Positions 14,975 through 23,434 of a stretch of 35,897 bases of DNA are shown here, in pieces (the stretch's first letter is position 1; the number at the start of each line of letters is the position of its first letter). This DNA is from Streptomyces sp. SID5785 (GTDB lineage: Bacteria > Actinomycetota > Actinomycetes > Streptomycetales > Streptomycetaceae). The stretch spans positions 1 to 35,897 of the forward strand of contig NZ_WWIA01000365.1 in assembly GCF_009870065.1 (NCBI RefSeq), in the 5' to 3' direction. The notes under the pieces were generated by a model. That model made no database searches, was not told where the DNA came from, and saw only the letters and a list, made by a program, of their open reading frames with translations. The translations under genes were made by a program, and so were the position numbers.

Positions 14975-17900
14975 TTACGGCTCCAGAGGTGTTCGAACTG
15001 GTTGAAGGCGAGCTGGGTGTCGAAGTTCGTGATGTTGTCACTGACGTTGAGGATCAGGCAGGTGTCCTTCCCGCCGTTCTTGGGACCGCGCAGTCCGCGC
15101 CCGATCATCTGCTGGTAGACGTTCGTGCTGTAGACGGGCCGCGCGACGACCACGACACGGGTGGCGGGGGCGTCGAAGCCCTGGGTGAGTACGCCGTAGT
15201 TGGTGAGCACGCGGACGCCTCCCGAACGAAAGGCGTCGATGCGCCGGCGCCTGTCCTGGGCGCTCGTGGTCGAGTCCACCGACGTCGACGGGACGAGGCG
15301 ATCGTTCAGCTTCGCCGCCAGCAGTTTGGCGTGGTCGACGGAGGTGGCGAAGAGGAGCACCGGCCAGTCCTTCGGCAGTGCCGCGACCTCCTCCACGATG
15401 CGCAGACTGCGTTCGTGGTCGTCGGCCAGCCGCTGTTCGGCCGCACGGGACAGCATCGCCATCCGCTCGGCGTGCTCCTTCTCCTGGGCGTCGAGCATGA
15501 TCTCTCCACCCAGGAGTGTGCGGTGCTCCACCTGCGCGAGCATGCCCCACTCCTGGAGCGCGCGATACGGGTCCTCGTCCGGGAAGACGCCCTCGTCGAG
15601 CCGGCGGCCGCCGAAACGGTTGATCAGGCGTTGCGTCTCGACCTCGTTGGTGTTGCGGAACGGAGTCGCGGTCAGACCCAGCAAGTGACGCTCCGTCACA
15701 CTGTGTGTGAGCCCGAGCTGTTCGAGGATCTGGGTGTAGCGGGGCGAGATGGCGGTGTGCGCCTCGTCCACGATGACCAGAGCAGCCCCGCGGAGCCAGG
15801 CGTACTGGTCCGCGGAGAGTCGGCTGTGCAGCTTTGCGTCCGTGGCGACCACCAGGTGTGGATGGTCGACGACCTCACTGACCTCGTTGGTGCCCCACAG
15901 GCGGCTGATGCGCAGTGGCCGCTCCGCTCCTACCTTGCCCCACACGAACTTCCAGCTCTGTACTGCCTGTTCGCACAGTTCCTCGGTCTGCGCGATCCAC
16001 AGGAGCGGCCCCGACAGGTCGCCGACCTGCTTGACCCAGCGGATGACCGCCTCCGAGGTGACTCGCGTCTTACCCGCACCGGTGGGAAGCGAGAGCATGC
16101 CCCGCTGAGGGGCGAACCGGTCGAGCATCGTGGTGATGTTGCGGACCAGGTCTTCCTGGTAGTCGTGCAGCCGAGGAAAGTCCTGAGGCCCGTCCACGGT
16201 CTCGTACACCGGCGGCGCGGGAGTTCGGGAGCCGGCGAACGGGGCGGGCAGTTCGAGCTCGGAGACGAACGCGATGGCGCCGGAGGAGCCGGTGTACGAA
16301 GTGGGGGCATCCGGGAACCTCGCCTGGATGTCACGCACATGGGCCTGCAGCACGCCGTCGCCGTGCGCGTTGAAGGCCATCTGGGCCACCCGATGGCCTG
16401 AAGGCTCGATCCCCGCGTTCTCTTTCAGCTCGGCGTCCATCAGCCCCTGGGGGAGGCCCACCCGCAGCGCCTCGGCTCCGACCAGCAACTCGATCTTGGC
16501 GATCACGTCTCCGGCATTGCGCACTGCCTCTCGAGCAGCCTTGAGCGCGCTGTCCTTGGCCATCCGCTCCTGGTGTTCAAGGACCAGACGGCAGCCGGAC
16601 GAGCCCAGGCCCAGGCCGAGTTCTCGGTCGATCAGGCGCAGCATCGGCTCGGGCGCGAGCGGCAGGCGCACCTTGACCGTGTCGCCCTGGCGCACTGCGT
16701 CCAAGGGGGTGGCGTTCGTGCCGTTCGGAGTGCGGACGACTGCTTCCAGCTCGATGCAACACAGCACCTTCGCACTGCGCGCCGCGCCACTCAGGCGTTG
16801 TCGGAGAGCCGGGTACAGCTCCACGATCGGCGTCGGGACACCGTCGGGCACCTCACGGGTCTCCTTCGTGATGACGTCGGTGTGGCGCTTCATCCCCCAG
16901 CGCTCGACCATCAGCTCGGCATCCTCGACCGTGGTCACCAGGAGCGCGGGGATCAGCTCCGCGCGCAGGTCTCGGTACTCGGCCGTGCCCACGGCGACCG
17001 TGATCTCGTCGTCGGGACGTGTACCCCACTCTTCCCCGATGCGGCAGCGGGTCAGGGACTCTTCGGGGAAGTCCGCCTCGAAGCGGGTGAGCATCACATA
17101 GGTCCGGCCGACGAACGCGTCGTCCTCGCTCCGGGCGAGCTCGTCGTGCAGGGCCGCCCAGCGGTCGCCCGGTACTTCGTCGACGGTGAGGGGAAGGCCC
17201 AGCTTGCGTGCCTTCTCCGGGGAGATGTCGGCCACCGGGAGCACGTCGCGATACGCGGAGAGCTGCGGCCCCACGGCGTCGTCCAGACGCTTGAGGCCCT
17301 GGGACGTCGAGATGAATCCGTACTTCCTCAGCATCCAGTGGATCGGCGACCTGACGGTCCGCCGAGAGCTGGACTGAGCGCCTACCTGGAGGGTCCAACT
17401 GGACACCACCGAAGCGTCGGGCAGCGCCTTCAGGAAAGCCGCACGCGACTCCTCGGAGAGGGCCCGAAACAGGTGCAGCGGACCTCCGACGGCGGAGCCG
17501 TCCAGCTTCACGCGCGACATCTGCGGCCTTGCGACGTTCGACGGCAGTGTCTTCAGGTAGGCGTTGTAGACCTCTTCCCGGTACTCCTCGAACCAGTGCT
17601 CCTGTTCCGGTCGAAGCCCGATGACGGGACGCTCGTGCAGTCCGATCTCACGGAAGAAGTCGAAGTCGTCGGCGTGGAACTCGGTGTCCACGGCAATGCT
17701 CGGCTCGCGGTCGGCTGCGACCACGGCGCCCGGCAGCATGCAGTCCCGGACGGGCCGGAAGGTGCCCAGTGCCGTGCGTACACGCAGCTTGTTGCGATAG
17801 TCCGGCTCCCGGCTCAGGACCAGGTGGCCCACACGCCGTGCGCCGGCCTGCCGGAAAAGCTCCCAGAATCGCTGCCACTCGTTGTCCCCGTAACCGTCGA

Positions 17901-19752
17901 AGCCCTGGTCGAGGACGCTGACGAAGCGGCCCTCGACGTCTGCCTCTCGGATGCCGAGCTCGTTGAGTGCGTGCGCGAGGGACGGGTTCCGCGCGATCTC
18001 GTCGACCACGTACACCAGTGACTCGCGCAGGCCGCCCTCGTCGGCGCGACGGAAGACCTTGCCCGGGACCGGGGCGACGAGACCGTGCTCCTCGGTGAGC
18101 ACGATCTGCGCGCGACGCGCCTCCTCGGCGTAGGGAGAGCGGATCTCGATCATCTCGGCCAGGATGCGGATCGCCGCAGCCGAGGCCTCGGCGGTGCCGC
18201 ATGCGACCAGCGCCTCCAGCCACTCCCGGACCTCCGCCCGCTCCTGGCCGGCGGCGTCCAGGATGTGCTCGACCTTGCCGGACCGGAGAGTGTTCGCCTC
18301 GACGGCGGGGTGCAGCCAGTTCGAGGGCCGGCCGGGGCACTCGTGCCAGATGCGGAGCCAGCCGTCCAGTCGTTTGAGGTCCTTGTCGAGCCGAGGGTGG
18401 ACACGCAACTCGTGCGGTACCCGCAGGACCCCGTCCTGGTCGGGCAACGACGGCCGCTGGGCGGTTCGGGCCCAGATCTCCCGGGTCAGGAACTCGTCCG
18501 CCCAGCTGATGGCTTCCTTCACGCGGCCAGGCAGCAGAGCCAGGTAGGCGGCAGGGTCCTCGGCCGGGGCGAGGGCCGACAGCGAGTCGACGACGAGCGC
18601 CGCAGACACCTTGATCATCTCTTCGTTGAAGGGGGAAGAGTCGAGCAGGTTCTGGCGGTCCTCGTTGGTCTTCCAGGCGCCGTTCAGGATGCCGCTCAGC
18701 GACATCTCGTACTTCGTCGGGAAGAACGACCAGAAGCGTCCGCGACCGCGGGCCTTCGCGCTGCCGAACACGCCGCGCTCCACGTCGAGTTCGAGCGAGG
18801 GCACGGCCCACGAGACGTCGAGGGAGACACGGTCGTGCAGCTCACCGGCGTCCTTGCGGGCCTCCGCCCCCGGTTCGTGTCCGATCGTGAAGACGCGCCA
18901 GTGGTCGGTGAGTTCGGCCTTGCCGGGGCGGGTCTCCTTCACCGTGTGCAGATCGCCCAGGCGCGTGGTCGTCAGTACGCGGCGGGCCGAAGGACGGACA
19001 CGTCGGTCTTCGAGGACGACCTCTGCCACGTGAGGGGAGAAGAGCTGGAAACCGAGAGGGAACTCCTCCCGGTCCTGGCCGTCGACCCGCGCTCTGCCAC
19101 CGTGCATGTCCAGTCCGAGCCGCTTGTCCGCGCCGGGGAGCAGCGGCAGTCGTACGACGGTCGTGGCCCAGTTGAGCAGCTCGTCCAGAACGGGGTCTGT
19201 GGCGCGCTCGGTCCGCTCGTCGAGAGGACGGGCCATGCGCAGTACAGGAGCCTCGAAGTTGTCGCCGTACCGTTCGCGCACACCCGGGACGGAACGGATC
19301 TGCTCCTGGGACCAGGCCCGATCGAAACCGAAGCTGCCGGTGCGGCTGAAGAATTCCGGAGTGTCCGTGACGACGAGGACTGATTTCACGCCGACGCCGA
19401 ATCGCCCGATCTGGCCTCCGCGTTTACGTGACATGCTCATGCGCAGAATGGTCTCGGCGCCCTCGGGGGTCACCGGAGTTCCTTCGTTCGCGCAATAGAG
19501 GTGTGCGGCGGTGAGGACCACGTGTGTTCGCCCGCCCGGCTCCGCCGCGATCTCGTCGGCGGCGTTCTGCACGAGTTCGAAGAGCTGGCGGTCTCCGTAT
19601 CCGCCCTGGGTGATGCGGCGTTCGCCGTTGGAGTGCTCCGCGACGAGTCCGGGGTCGATCGCGTACGTCCTCAGCACACGCGAAGACTGGTCGATCACGG
19701 TATTCAGGACGGACGACGGTTCAGTGGTCACGGAACTCCGATCCTCGGGCAT
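14971..19752 (-). CDS. Sacsin-like GHKL ATPase fused to SF2 (Res/DEAH) helicase
   Basis: This 1593-aa protein joins two engines. The N-terminus has a GHKL/sacsin-type ATPase: N-box ELVQNAADE (59-67, Asn63), a G1-like YCANEGTPVT (86-95) and G2 GRFGVGVKSVL (116-126). A long middle region of roughly residues 300-1150 is unassigned. The C-terminus is an SF2 helicase: SLPTGAGKTRVTSE (about 1219-1232), IVDEAHTAIS (about 1322-1331), LLGLTATPFRN (about 1353-1363) and QQMIGRGLRGP (about 1545-1555). It is the first gene of unit III. ATG 19752 has no ribosome site; GTG 19731 (residue 8) has GGAG nearby and may be the true start. Fusion of a chaperone-like ATPase to a restriction-type helicase suggests ATP-gated DNA handling; no nuclease domain was recognised. 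Confidence 0.88.
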   Translation of the reverse strand: MPEDRSSVTTEPSSVLNTVIDQSSRVLRTYAIDPGLVAEHSNGERRITQGGYGDRQLFELVQNAADEIAAEPGGRTHVVLTAAHLYCANEGTPVTPEGAETILRMSMSRKRGGQIGRFGVGVKSVLVVTDTPEFFSRTGSFGFDRAWSQEQIRSVPGVRERYGDNFEAPVLRMARPLDERTERATDPVLDELLNWATTVVRLPLLPGADKRLGLDMHGGRARVDGQDREEFPLGFQLFSPHVAEVVLEDRRVRPSARRVLTTTRLGDLHTVKETRPGKAELTDHWRVFTIGHEPGAEARKDAGELHDRVSLDVSWAVPSLELDVERGVFGSAKARGRGRFWSFFPTKYEMSLSGILNGAWKTNEDRQNLLDSSPFNEEMIKVSAALVVDSLSALAPAEDPAAYLALLPGRVKEAISWADEFLTREIWARTAQRPSLPDQDGVLRVPHELRVHPRLDKDLKRLDGWLRIWHECPGRPSNWLHPAVEANTLRSGKVEHILDAAGQERAEVREWLEALVACGTAEASAAAIRILAEMIEIRSPYAEEARRAQIVLTEEHGLVAPVPGKVFRRADEGGLRESLVYVVDEIARNPSLAHALNELGIREADVEGRFVSVLDQGFDGYGDNEWQRFWELFRQAGARRVGHLVLSREPDYRNKLRVRTALGTFRPVRDCMLPGAVVAADREPSIAVDTEFHADDFDFFREIGLHERPVIGLRPEQEHWFEEYREEVYNAYLKTLPSNVARPQMSRVKLDGSAVGGPLHLFRALSEESRAAFLKALPDASVVSSWTLQVGAQSSSRRTVRSPIHWMLRKYGFISTSQGLKRLDDAVGPQLSAYRDVLPVADISPEKARKLGLPLTVDEVPGDRWAALHDELARSEDDAFVGRTYVMLTRFEADFPEESLTRCRIGEEWGTRPDDEITVAVGTAEYRDLRAELIPALLVTTVEDAELMVERWGMKRHTDVITKETREVPDGVPTPIVELYPALRQRLSGAARSAKVLCCIELEAVVRTPNGTNATPLDAVRQGDTVKVRLPLAPEPMLRLIDRELGLGLGSSGCRLVLEHQERMAKDSALKAAREAVRNAGDVIAKIELLVGAEALRVGLPQGLMDAELKENAGIEPSGHRVAQMAFNAHGDGVLQAHVRDIQARFPDAPTSYTGSSGAIAFVSELELPAPFAGSRTPAPPVYETVDGPQDFPRLHDYQEDLVRNITTMLDRFAPQRGMLSLPTGAGKTRVTSEAVIRWVKQVGDLSGPLLWIAQTEELCEQAVQSWKFVWGKVGAERPLRISRLWGTNEVSEVVDHPHLVVATDAKLHSRLSADQYAWLRGAALVIVDEAHTAISPRYTQILEQLGLTHSVTERHLLGLTATPFRNTNEVETQRLINRFGGRRLDEGVFPDEDPYRALQEWGMLAQVEHRTLLGGEIMLDAQEKEHAERMAMLSRAAEQRLADDHERSLRIVEEVAALPKDWPVLLFATSVDHAKLLAAKLNDRLVPSTSVDSTTSAQDRRRRIDAFRSGGVRVLTNYGVLTQGFDAPATRVVVVARPVYSTNVYQQMIGRGLRGPKNGGKDTCLILNVSDNITNFDTQLAFNQFEHLWSRK

Positions 19753-20197
19753 GAGCGGGGCGGCTGATGTTCACGGACGCGTGCGAGGTGTACGTGGTTG
19801 CGGGGGAGCTCGTGGGGCGCTTGTCGTTCTGAATCCAACGTTCGGATTCGAACATGGAGAAGGGCACACGAAAGTGCGGTGGGAGCAAGGAGAGGAGGGT
19901 GCGTGTCGAGTGGCTGGAAGTGCCTACGCAGGGCAGGGCACACCTGTGGCAGGTCTCGGAAGAATGTCTTTTCCGATGCAGGTGGGGCTGCTGACAAGGA
20001 CATTAGCCCCGCTGTCGATCGATCCGCAAGACCGTTTCTGCATTCCTTTCGGGGGAGATTCGGAATTGCATACTCCGCTTTTCTCGGACCGACTTCCGTG
20101 GGCGTTTCGTGTACGAACCAAGGGGGCTTATAGGATTTTTGCTGACGAATCTGGGCAACTGGGTCATCGAATGATTCCGCTCGGAGTGACGTCCGGT

Positions 20198-20218
20198 CTG
20201 TCAAAGGGCGTTTGACAG
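20198..20218. promoter_or_regulatory. Operator-like inverted repeat upstream of the HTH-GHKL gene
   Basis: CTGTCAAA (20198-20205) and TTTGACAG (20211-20218) are perfect 8-bp inverted arms around a 5-bp centre. The right arm includes TTGACA, a minus-35-like hexamer. It is 83 bp upstream of the GTG at 20301, whose product begins with an XRE-type HTH, so autoregulation is a natural reading. Binding is inference. Confidence 0.6.
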
Positions 20219-20255
20219 GCCCGGGTGCGTCAATCTCGGCCCCGATCCCGACGGG

Positions 20256-20276
20256 TAGGGTGTCTGTCGACCGACA
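20256..20276 (+). promoter_or_regulatory. Candidate minus-10 TAGGGT overlapping an imperfect 16-bp palindrome
   Basis: TAGGGT at 20256-20261 fits the Streptomyces TAGRRT minus-10 pattern. tgtctgtcgaccgaca at 20261-20276 is a palindrome with one mismatched pair (two positions) and overlaps the last base of the hexamer. No good minus-35 lies at 16-18 bp, and TTGACA (20212-20217) is too far away, so the promoter call is weak. Confidence 0.35.
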
Positions 20277-20300
20277 CAACCACCACAGACCGGAGCGCAG

Positions 20301-22442
20301 GTGAGCGTGGAAGCAGGCGAGGACTTCGGCCCCTGGCTCTCGCGACAGTTGGCGCTGGCTCGGAAGACACAGACACAGCTCGCGGACGACGTGAACGTCA
20401 CCCGCGCCGCGGTGTCCGCTTGGATCACCGGACGGGCGACGCCGAGGCCGGAGACCATCGAGCGGATCGCGCGGGCGCTCAACACCGACCTGGCCACTGT
20501 GCACACCCGGACCACCGACACCTTGTCCGGCCTGCCCGTCGACTGGCTCCACCGGCCCGGACACCCCGACCGAGGGCGGGAGTTGGGCAACGCCGCTGCC
20601 TTCGCCTTCGACGCCGACGTCGGCGTACTGGCCCGCGAGACCTGCCAGAACAGCCTCGATGAGCGGATCGAAGACAACGGCCGGCCCGTTCGGGTCCGCT
20701 ACACGCTCCATGAACTGACCGGCGAGACGCTGGCCCGCTTCCGCGAGGCCATCAAGTGGGACAGCCTCGCCCCGCACTACGAAGTCGCCGCAGGACAGGA
20801 CCAGAAGGTCGGACGCGTCATCGCGGCCGGCCTGCGGGACATGCGCGACAACGATCGACTCGTCCTGCTGCGTGTCGACGACTACAACGCCGCGGGACTC
20901 ACGGGCGACGACTACGACAACGGCCGCTTCGCCGCTGTGGTGCGCCGGCAGCTCGACAGCCACAAGTCCGGTAGCGCGGCCGGAGGATCGTACGGGCTCG
21001 GCAAGGCGACGCTCTGGGCGACAAGCCGACTCGGCCTTGTCCTCATCAACTCCACCCTGTCCGAGCCGCACGAGGGGCGCACCGAGCGGCGGCTCGTGGG
21101 CCGTCTGGACCTGCCATGGCGCGAGGTCGACGGAAACACCTGGGCGGGGCCCGCCTGGTTCGGCCGCCCGGATCCGGAGTCCTCCTCGGAGGTTCCCGTA
21201 GCCAGGTCCTGGTGGGCCGACGAGACAGAGGTGGAACGCCTCCATCTCACGCGTGAGAGCGACGAGCCGGGCACCTCGTTCCTGATCGTCGGCGCTCATG
21301 ACGTGGCGAGTCTCGCCGACCCCGCTACGTCGGAGGAAGGGGAGGGGGAGAGCGAGGACGGCGACAGCATCCATCGCATGCATCACCGACTCGTCGAGGC
21401 GCTGGGGAAGAACTTCTGGGCAGCCATGACGTCGGGCGAGGGGCACCCCGCCCTGCTCGACGCCTCGGTGCGCACTCTGCGCAACGGCGAGGTGATCATC
21501 GAGGAACAGCGGGTCGATCCGGCGGTCGCCCAGCCTTCACGCACGCGCGCGCTCAAGGCGTTTCTCGACGGGGCCACGGTGGAGCGCCTGACCGAGGCCG
21601 GCCAGGTCGCCATGGTCAAGGTTCCGCTCAAGCTGCCCGGACGGGGCAAGCGCACGACGTTGGGCGAGCATGCGGCTGTTCTGCTCGTCACCGAAGCCGA
21701 TCAGGTCAGCGGAAAGTTCAATCGGGTCGTCGCGATGCGCGGCAACAGGATGACCGTTCGCGACTCGGGGGTATCGGACCTGCCGCTCTCCACGAATCCG
21801 TTCCAGGCGGTGCTCCTCGCCGGCCGGGCGGCGGGCCCGGACGCCCCCTTCGCCGACGAGGCGGAGGCCTTCCTGCGAGCGGCCGAGCCGCCGGAACACA
21901 ACAAGTGGGGACAGACCGAGGAGTTGGCCCTCACCTACTCGTCCGCTGCCCACCGACGGATCGCCACGATGATCAGAGACACCAACAAGGCGGTGAAGGA
22001 ACTCGTAGCACGACCGAAGCGTCCCTCGCAGTCCCGCGCGGGAGTCAACCTGGCCAAGAAGCTCAGTGTGGGAGCGCCGTCCAGGAGGGCCCGTGCCACC
22101 TCGGGCAATCAGCCCAAGTTGGAGAGCCTGGACGCCCGCGTGATGGACGACGGCGCCTGGCAGGTCACGGGCGAGGTCAAGGTCCCGGCGGGCGGTGAGG
22201 CATGGCACATGGTTCCGGTCGCCAAGTTCGACGTCAGGTCCGGCACCCGCCCGGTCCTCGGTTGGGCCGAGCTGGTGGGGGTGCACAACTGCGACGTGGT
22301 CGAAGGCTCCCTGCGCTTCGCGCCAGGAGCGCGCACCGCGACCTTCCGCGGAGTGACCGACCCGGCGACGCACACCGTCCGGACGAGCCTGAGCGGGCTC
22401 GTCGTCGAACTGCGCTCGGGCGAAGGAGAGATGGGCTCGTGA
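20301..22442 (+). CDS. XRE-HTH fused to GHKL-type ATPase
   Basis: The 713-aa protein starts with an XRE-type HTH (residues about 10-68): LARKTQTQLADDVNVTRAAV, then AWITGRATPRPETIERIARA. A GHKL-like ATPase follows. RETCQNSLDE (112-121) gives the N-box with Asn117, VDDYNAAGLTG (192-202) resembles a G1 box, and GGSYGLGKATLW (228-239) resembles the glycine-rich G2 lid. The C-terminal 400 residues are unassigned. GTG at 20301 has GGAG at 20292-20295. It leads a three-gene plus-strand unit and ends in a 4-bp GTGA overlap with the next gene. It could be a DNA-binding, ATP-gated regulator or sensor of the island. The GHKL reading is by motif only. Confidence 0.8.
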   Translation: MSVEAGEDFGPWLSRQLALARKTQTQLADDVNVTRAAVSAWITGRATPRPETIERIARALNTDLATVHTRTTDTLSGLPVDWLHRPGHPDRGRELGNAAAFAFDADVGVLARETCQNSLDERIEDNGRPVRVRYTLHELTGETLARFREAIKWDSLAPHYEVAAGQDQKVGRVIAAGLRDMRDNDRLVLLRVDDYNAAGLTGDDYDNGRFAAVVRRQLDSHKSGSAAGGSYGLGKATLWATSRLGLVLINSTLSEPHEGRTERRLVGRLDLPWREVDGNTWAGPAWFGRPDPESSSEVPVARSWWADETEVERLHLTRESDEPGTSFLIVGAHDVASLADPATSEEGEGESEDGDSIHRMHHRLVEALGKNFWAAMTSGEGHPALLDASVRTLRNGEVIIEEQRVDPAVAQPSRTRALKAFLDGATVERLTEAGQVAMVKVPLKLPGRGKRTTLGEHAAVLLVTEADQVSGKFNRVVAMRGNRMTVRDSGVSDLPLSTNPFQAVLLAGRAAGPDAPFADEAEAFLRAAEPPEHNKWGQTEELALTYSSAAHRRIATMIRDTNKAVKELVARPKRPSQSRAGVNLAKKLSVGAPSRRARATSGNQPKLESLDARVMDDGAWQVTGEVKVPAGGEAWHMVPVAKFDVRSGTRPVLGWAELVGVHNCDVVEGSLRFAPGARTATFRGVTDPATHTVRTSLSGLVVELRSGEGEMGS

Positions 22443-23434
22443 AGGCGTGGCCGTACAGAAGACTGCCGGGCACGGTCGCGGTTCGCGTCGACGGGGTCTC
22501 GGTCCGTTCCCCGCAGGGGGAGACCGAGGAGCTCGACGCGTTGGCTCGCTCCGTCGTCGACCGCGTGGTGGTGGTCGGCCAGGTGGAGACCGAGAACTGG
22601 GACACAGCTCGGCTGAACGTCTCGGTGACGACTCCCGGTCGACTCACCGAGCCCGGAGCGCCGTGGAAGGACGTGGTCGTCGCCGCGGTGCTGACCGAGC
22701 GGGCCACCAACCTGCGGGTCACCACCGTCCTGAGTCCCGACGGGGACGGCGGCCGGGAGTGGCGCGGCACGCTGCCGGTGCTCCGCTCCGACATCTACGA
22801 CCGCGCGACGCTCACGGCGCAGGTGGTCGCCACCGTCGGCGGAGTACCGGGCCGAGCCGTCGCGGAGTCCACGGAGGACTGGATCGTGGATGTGCGTACG
22901 GATACGCCCACCCGCGACCGTCCCTTCGACATCAAGGAAGTCGGCTTCCGCACCGGTCCGAGCATGCTGCGCCCGTTCGCCGACGTGCCGTGGAAGGTCA
23001 GCGCGACCGGTCGGCTCCCGATCGTGCACATCAACACTGACTTCGAGGGCATGACCGACCTGCTGGCGGCGGAAGGACAGACGGCTGCCGGCCTCGTCAA
23101 CGAACTGCTCGTCGCGCAGATGGCCGCAGACGTGTGGACGGCCGTCTTCCACGCGGCGTTGGGCAACCTGGAGATCGAGGAGGACGGGGCGCCGGTGCTG
23201 CCGCACGACTGGAGGGGGGAGGTGCTGCGCGAGATGCTCCCCGACGTGCTGCCGCACCTGTCGGTGGAGGACGCGCTCCGCGAGGCGCACCGTCGACGCA
23301 CCGGGACCACGGGCTGGACCGAGCTTCAGCCGAACATCCACTACGCAGCCTCCCGACGCGCGGATGTGCCGAAGGCCCTGTCCGCGACCGTGCGCGGACT
23401 CGACCGACTCAACCGCAAGGACGCCGAGGCATGA
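22439..23434 (+). CDS. Unrecognised 331-aa protein of the HTH-GHKL cassette
   Basis: I do not recognise this family. The product starts with GTG inside the preceding stop (GTGA) and ends inside the ATG of the next gene (ATGA), so it is tightly coupled to both. The first 200 residues are strand-rich with many Val/Thr alternations (for example VVVVGQVETENWDTARLNV). Residues about 205-280 are helical, including MTDLLAAEGQTAAGLVNELL. No membrane segment, signal peptide or nuclease motif is seen. Its fixed position between a GHKL ATPase and a DUF6339-like protein suggests a partner subunit of the ATPase. Nearby longer frames starting at 22202 are inside the upstream gene. Confidence 0.82.
   Translation: MKAWPYRRLPGTVAVRVDGVSVRSPQGETEELDALARSVVDRVVVVGQVETENWDTARLNVSVTTPGRLTEPGAPWKDVVVAAVLTERATNLRVTTVLSPDGDGGREWRGTLPVLRSDIYDRATLTAQVVATVGGVPGRAVAESTEDWIVDVRTDTPTRDRPFDIKEVGFRTGPSMLRPFADVPWKVSATGRLPIVHINTDFEGMTDLLAAEGQTAAGLVNELLVAQMAADVWTAVFHAALGNLEIEEDGAPVLPHDWRGEVLREMLPDVLPHLSVEDALREAHRRRTGTTGWTELQPNIHYAASRRADVPKALSATVRGLDRLNRKDAEA

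Larger units (their letters stand above)
19753..20300. promoter_or_regulatory. 548-bp divergent control region between units II and III
   Basis: No convincing gene lies here; open frames in it show no coding character. It is clearly less GC-rich than its neighbours, especially about 19955-20170. Inverted repeats seen: gaatcc/ggattc at 19831-19836 and 19844-19849 (7-nt loop); tcggaa/ttccga at 19956-19961 and 19971-19976; and the operator-like pair listed separately at 20198-20218. A TAGGAT that fits a Streptomyces minus-10 pattern is at 20131-20136, but without a matching minus-35 hexamer. Promoters for both the sacsin-helicase unit and the HTH-GHKL unit must lie in this region. Confidence 0.6.

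Noticed and set aside
19798-20133. 111-codon plus-strand frame in the control region
   Set aside because: No ribosome site, no recognisable domain and low coding character; it lies in AT-richer DNA with inverted repeats.
19728-21446. 572-codon minus-strand frame over the divergent control region and the HTH-GHKL gene
   Set aside because: The plus strand has HTH and ATPase motifs with a ribosome site; this frame has none and would erase the intergenic region.
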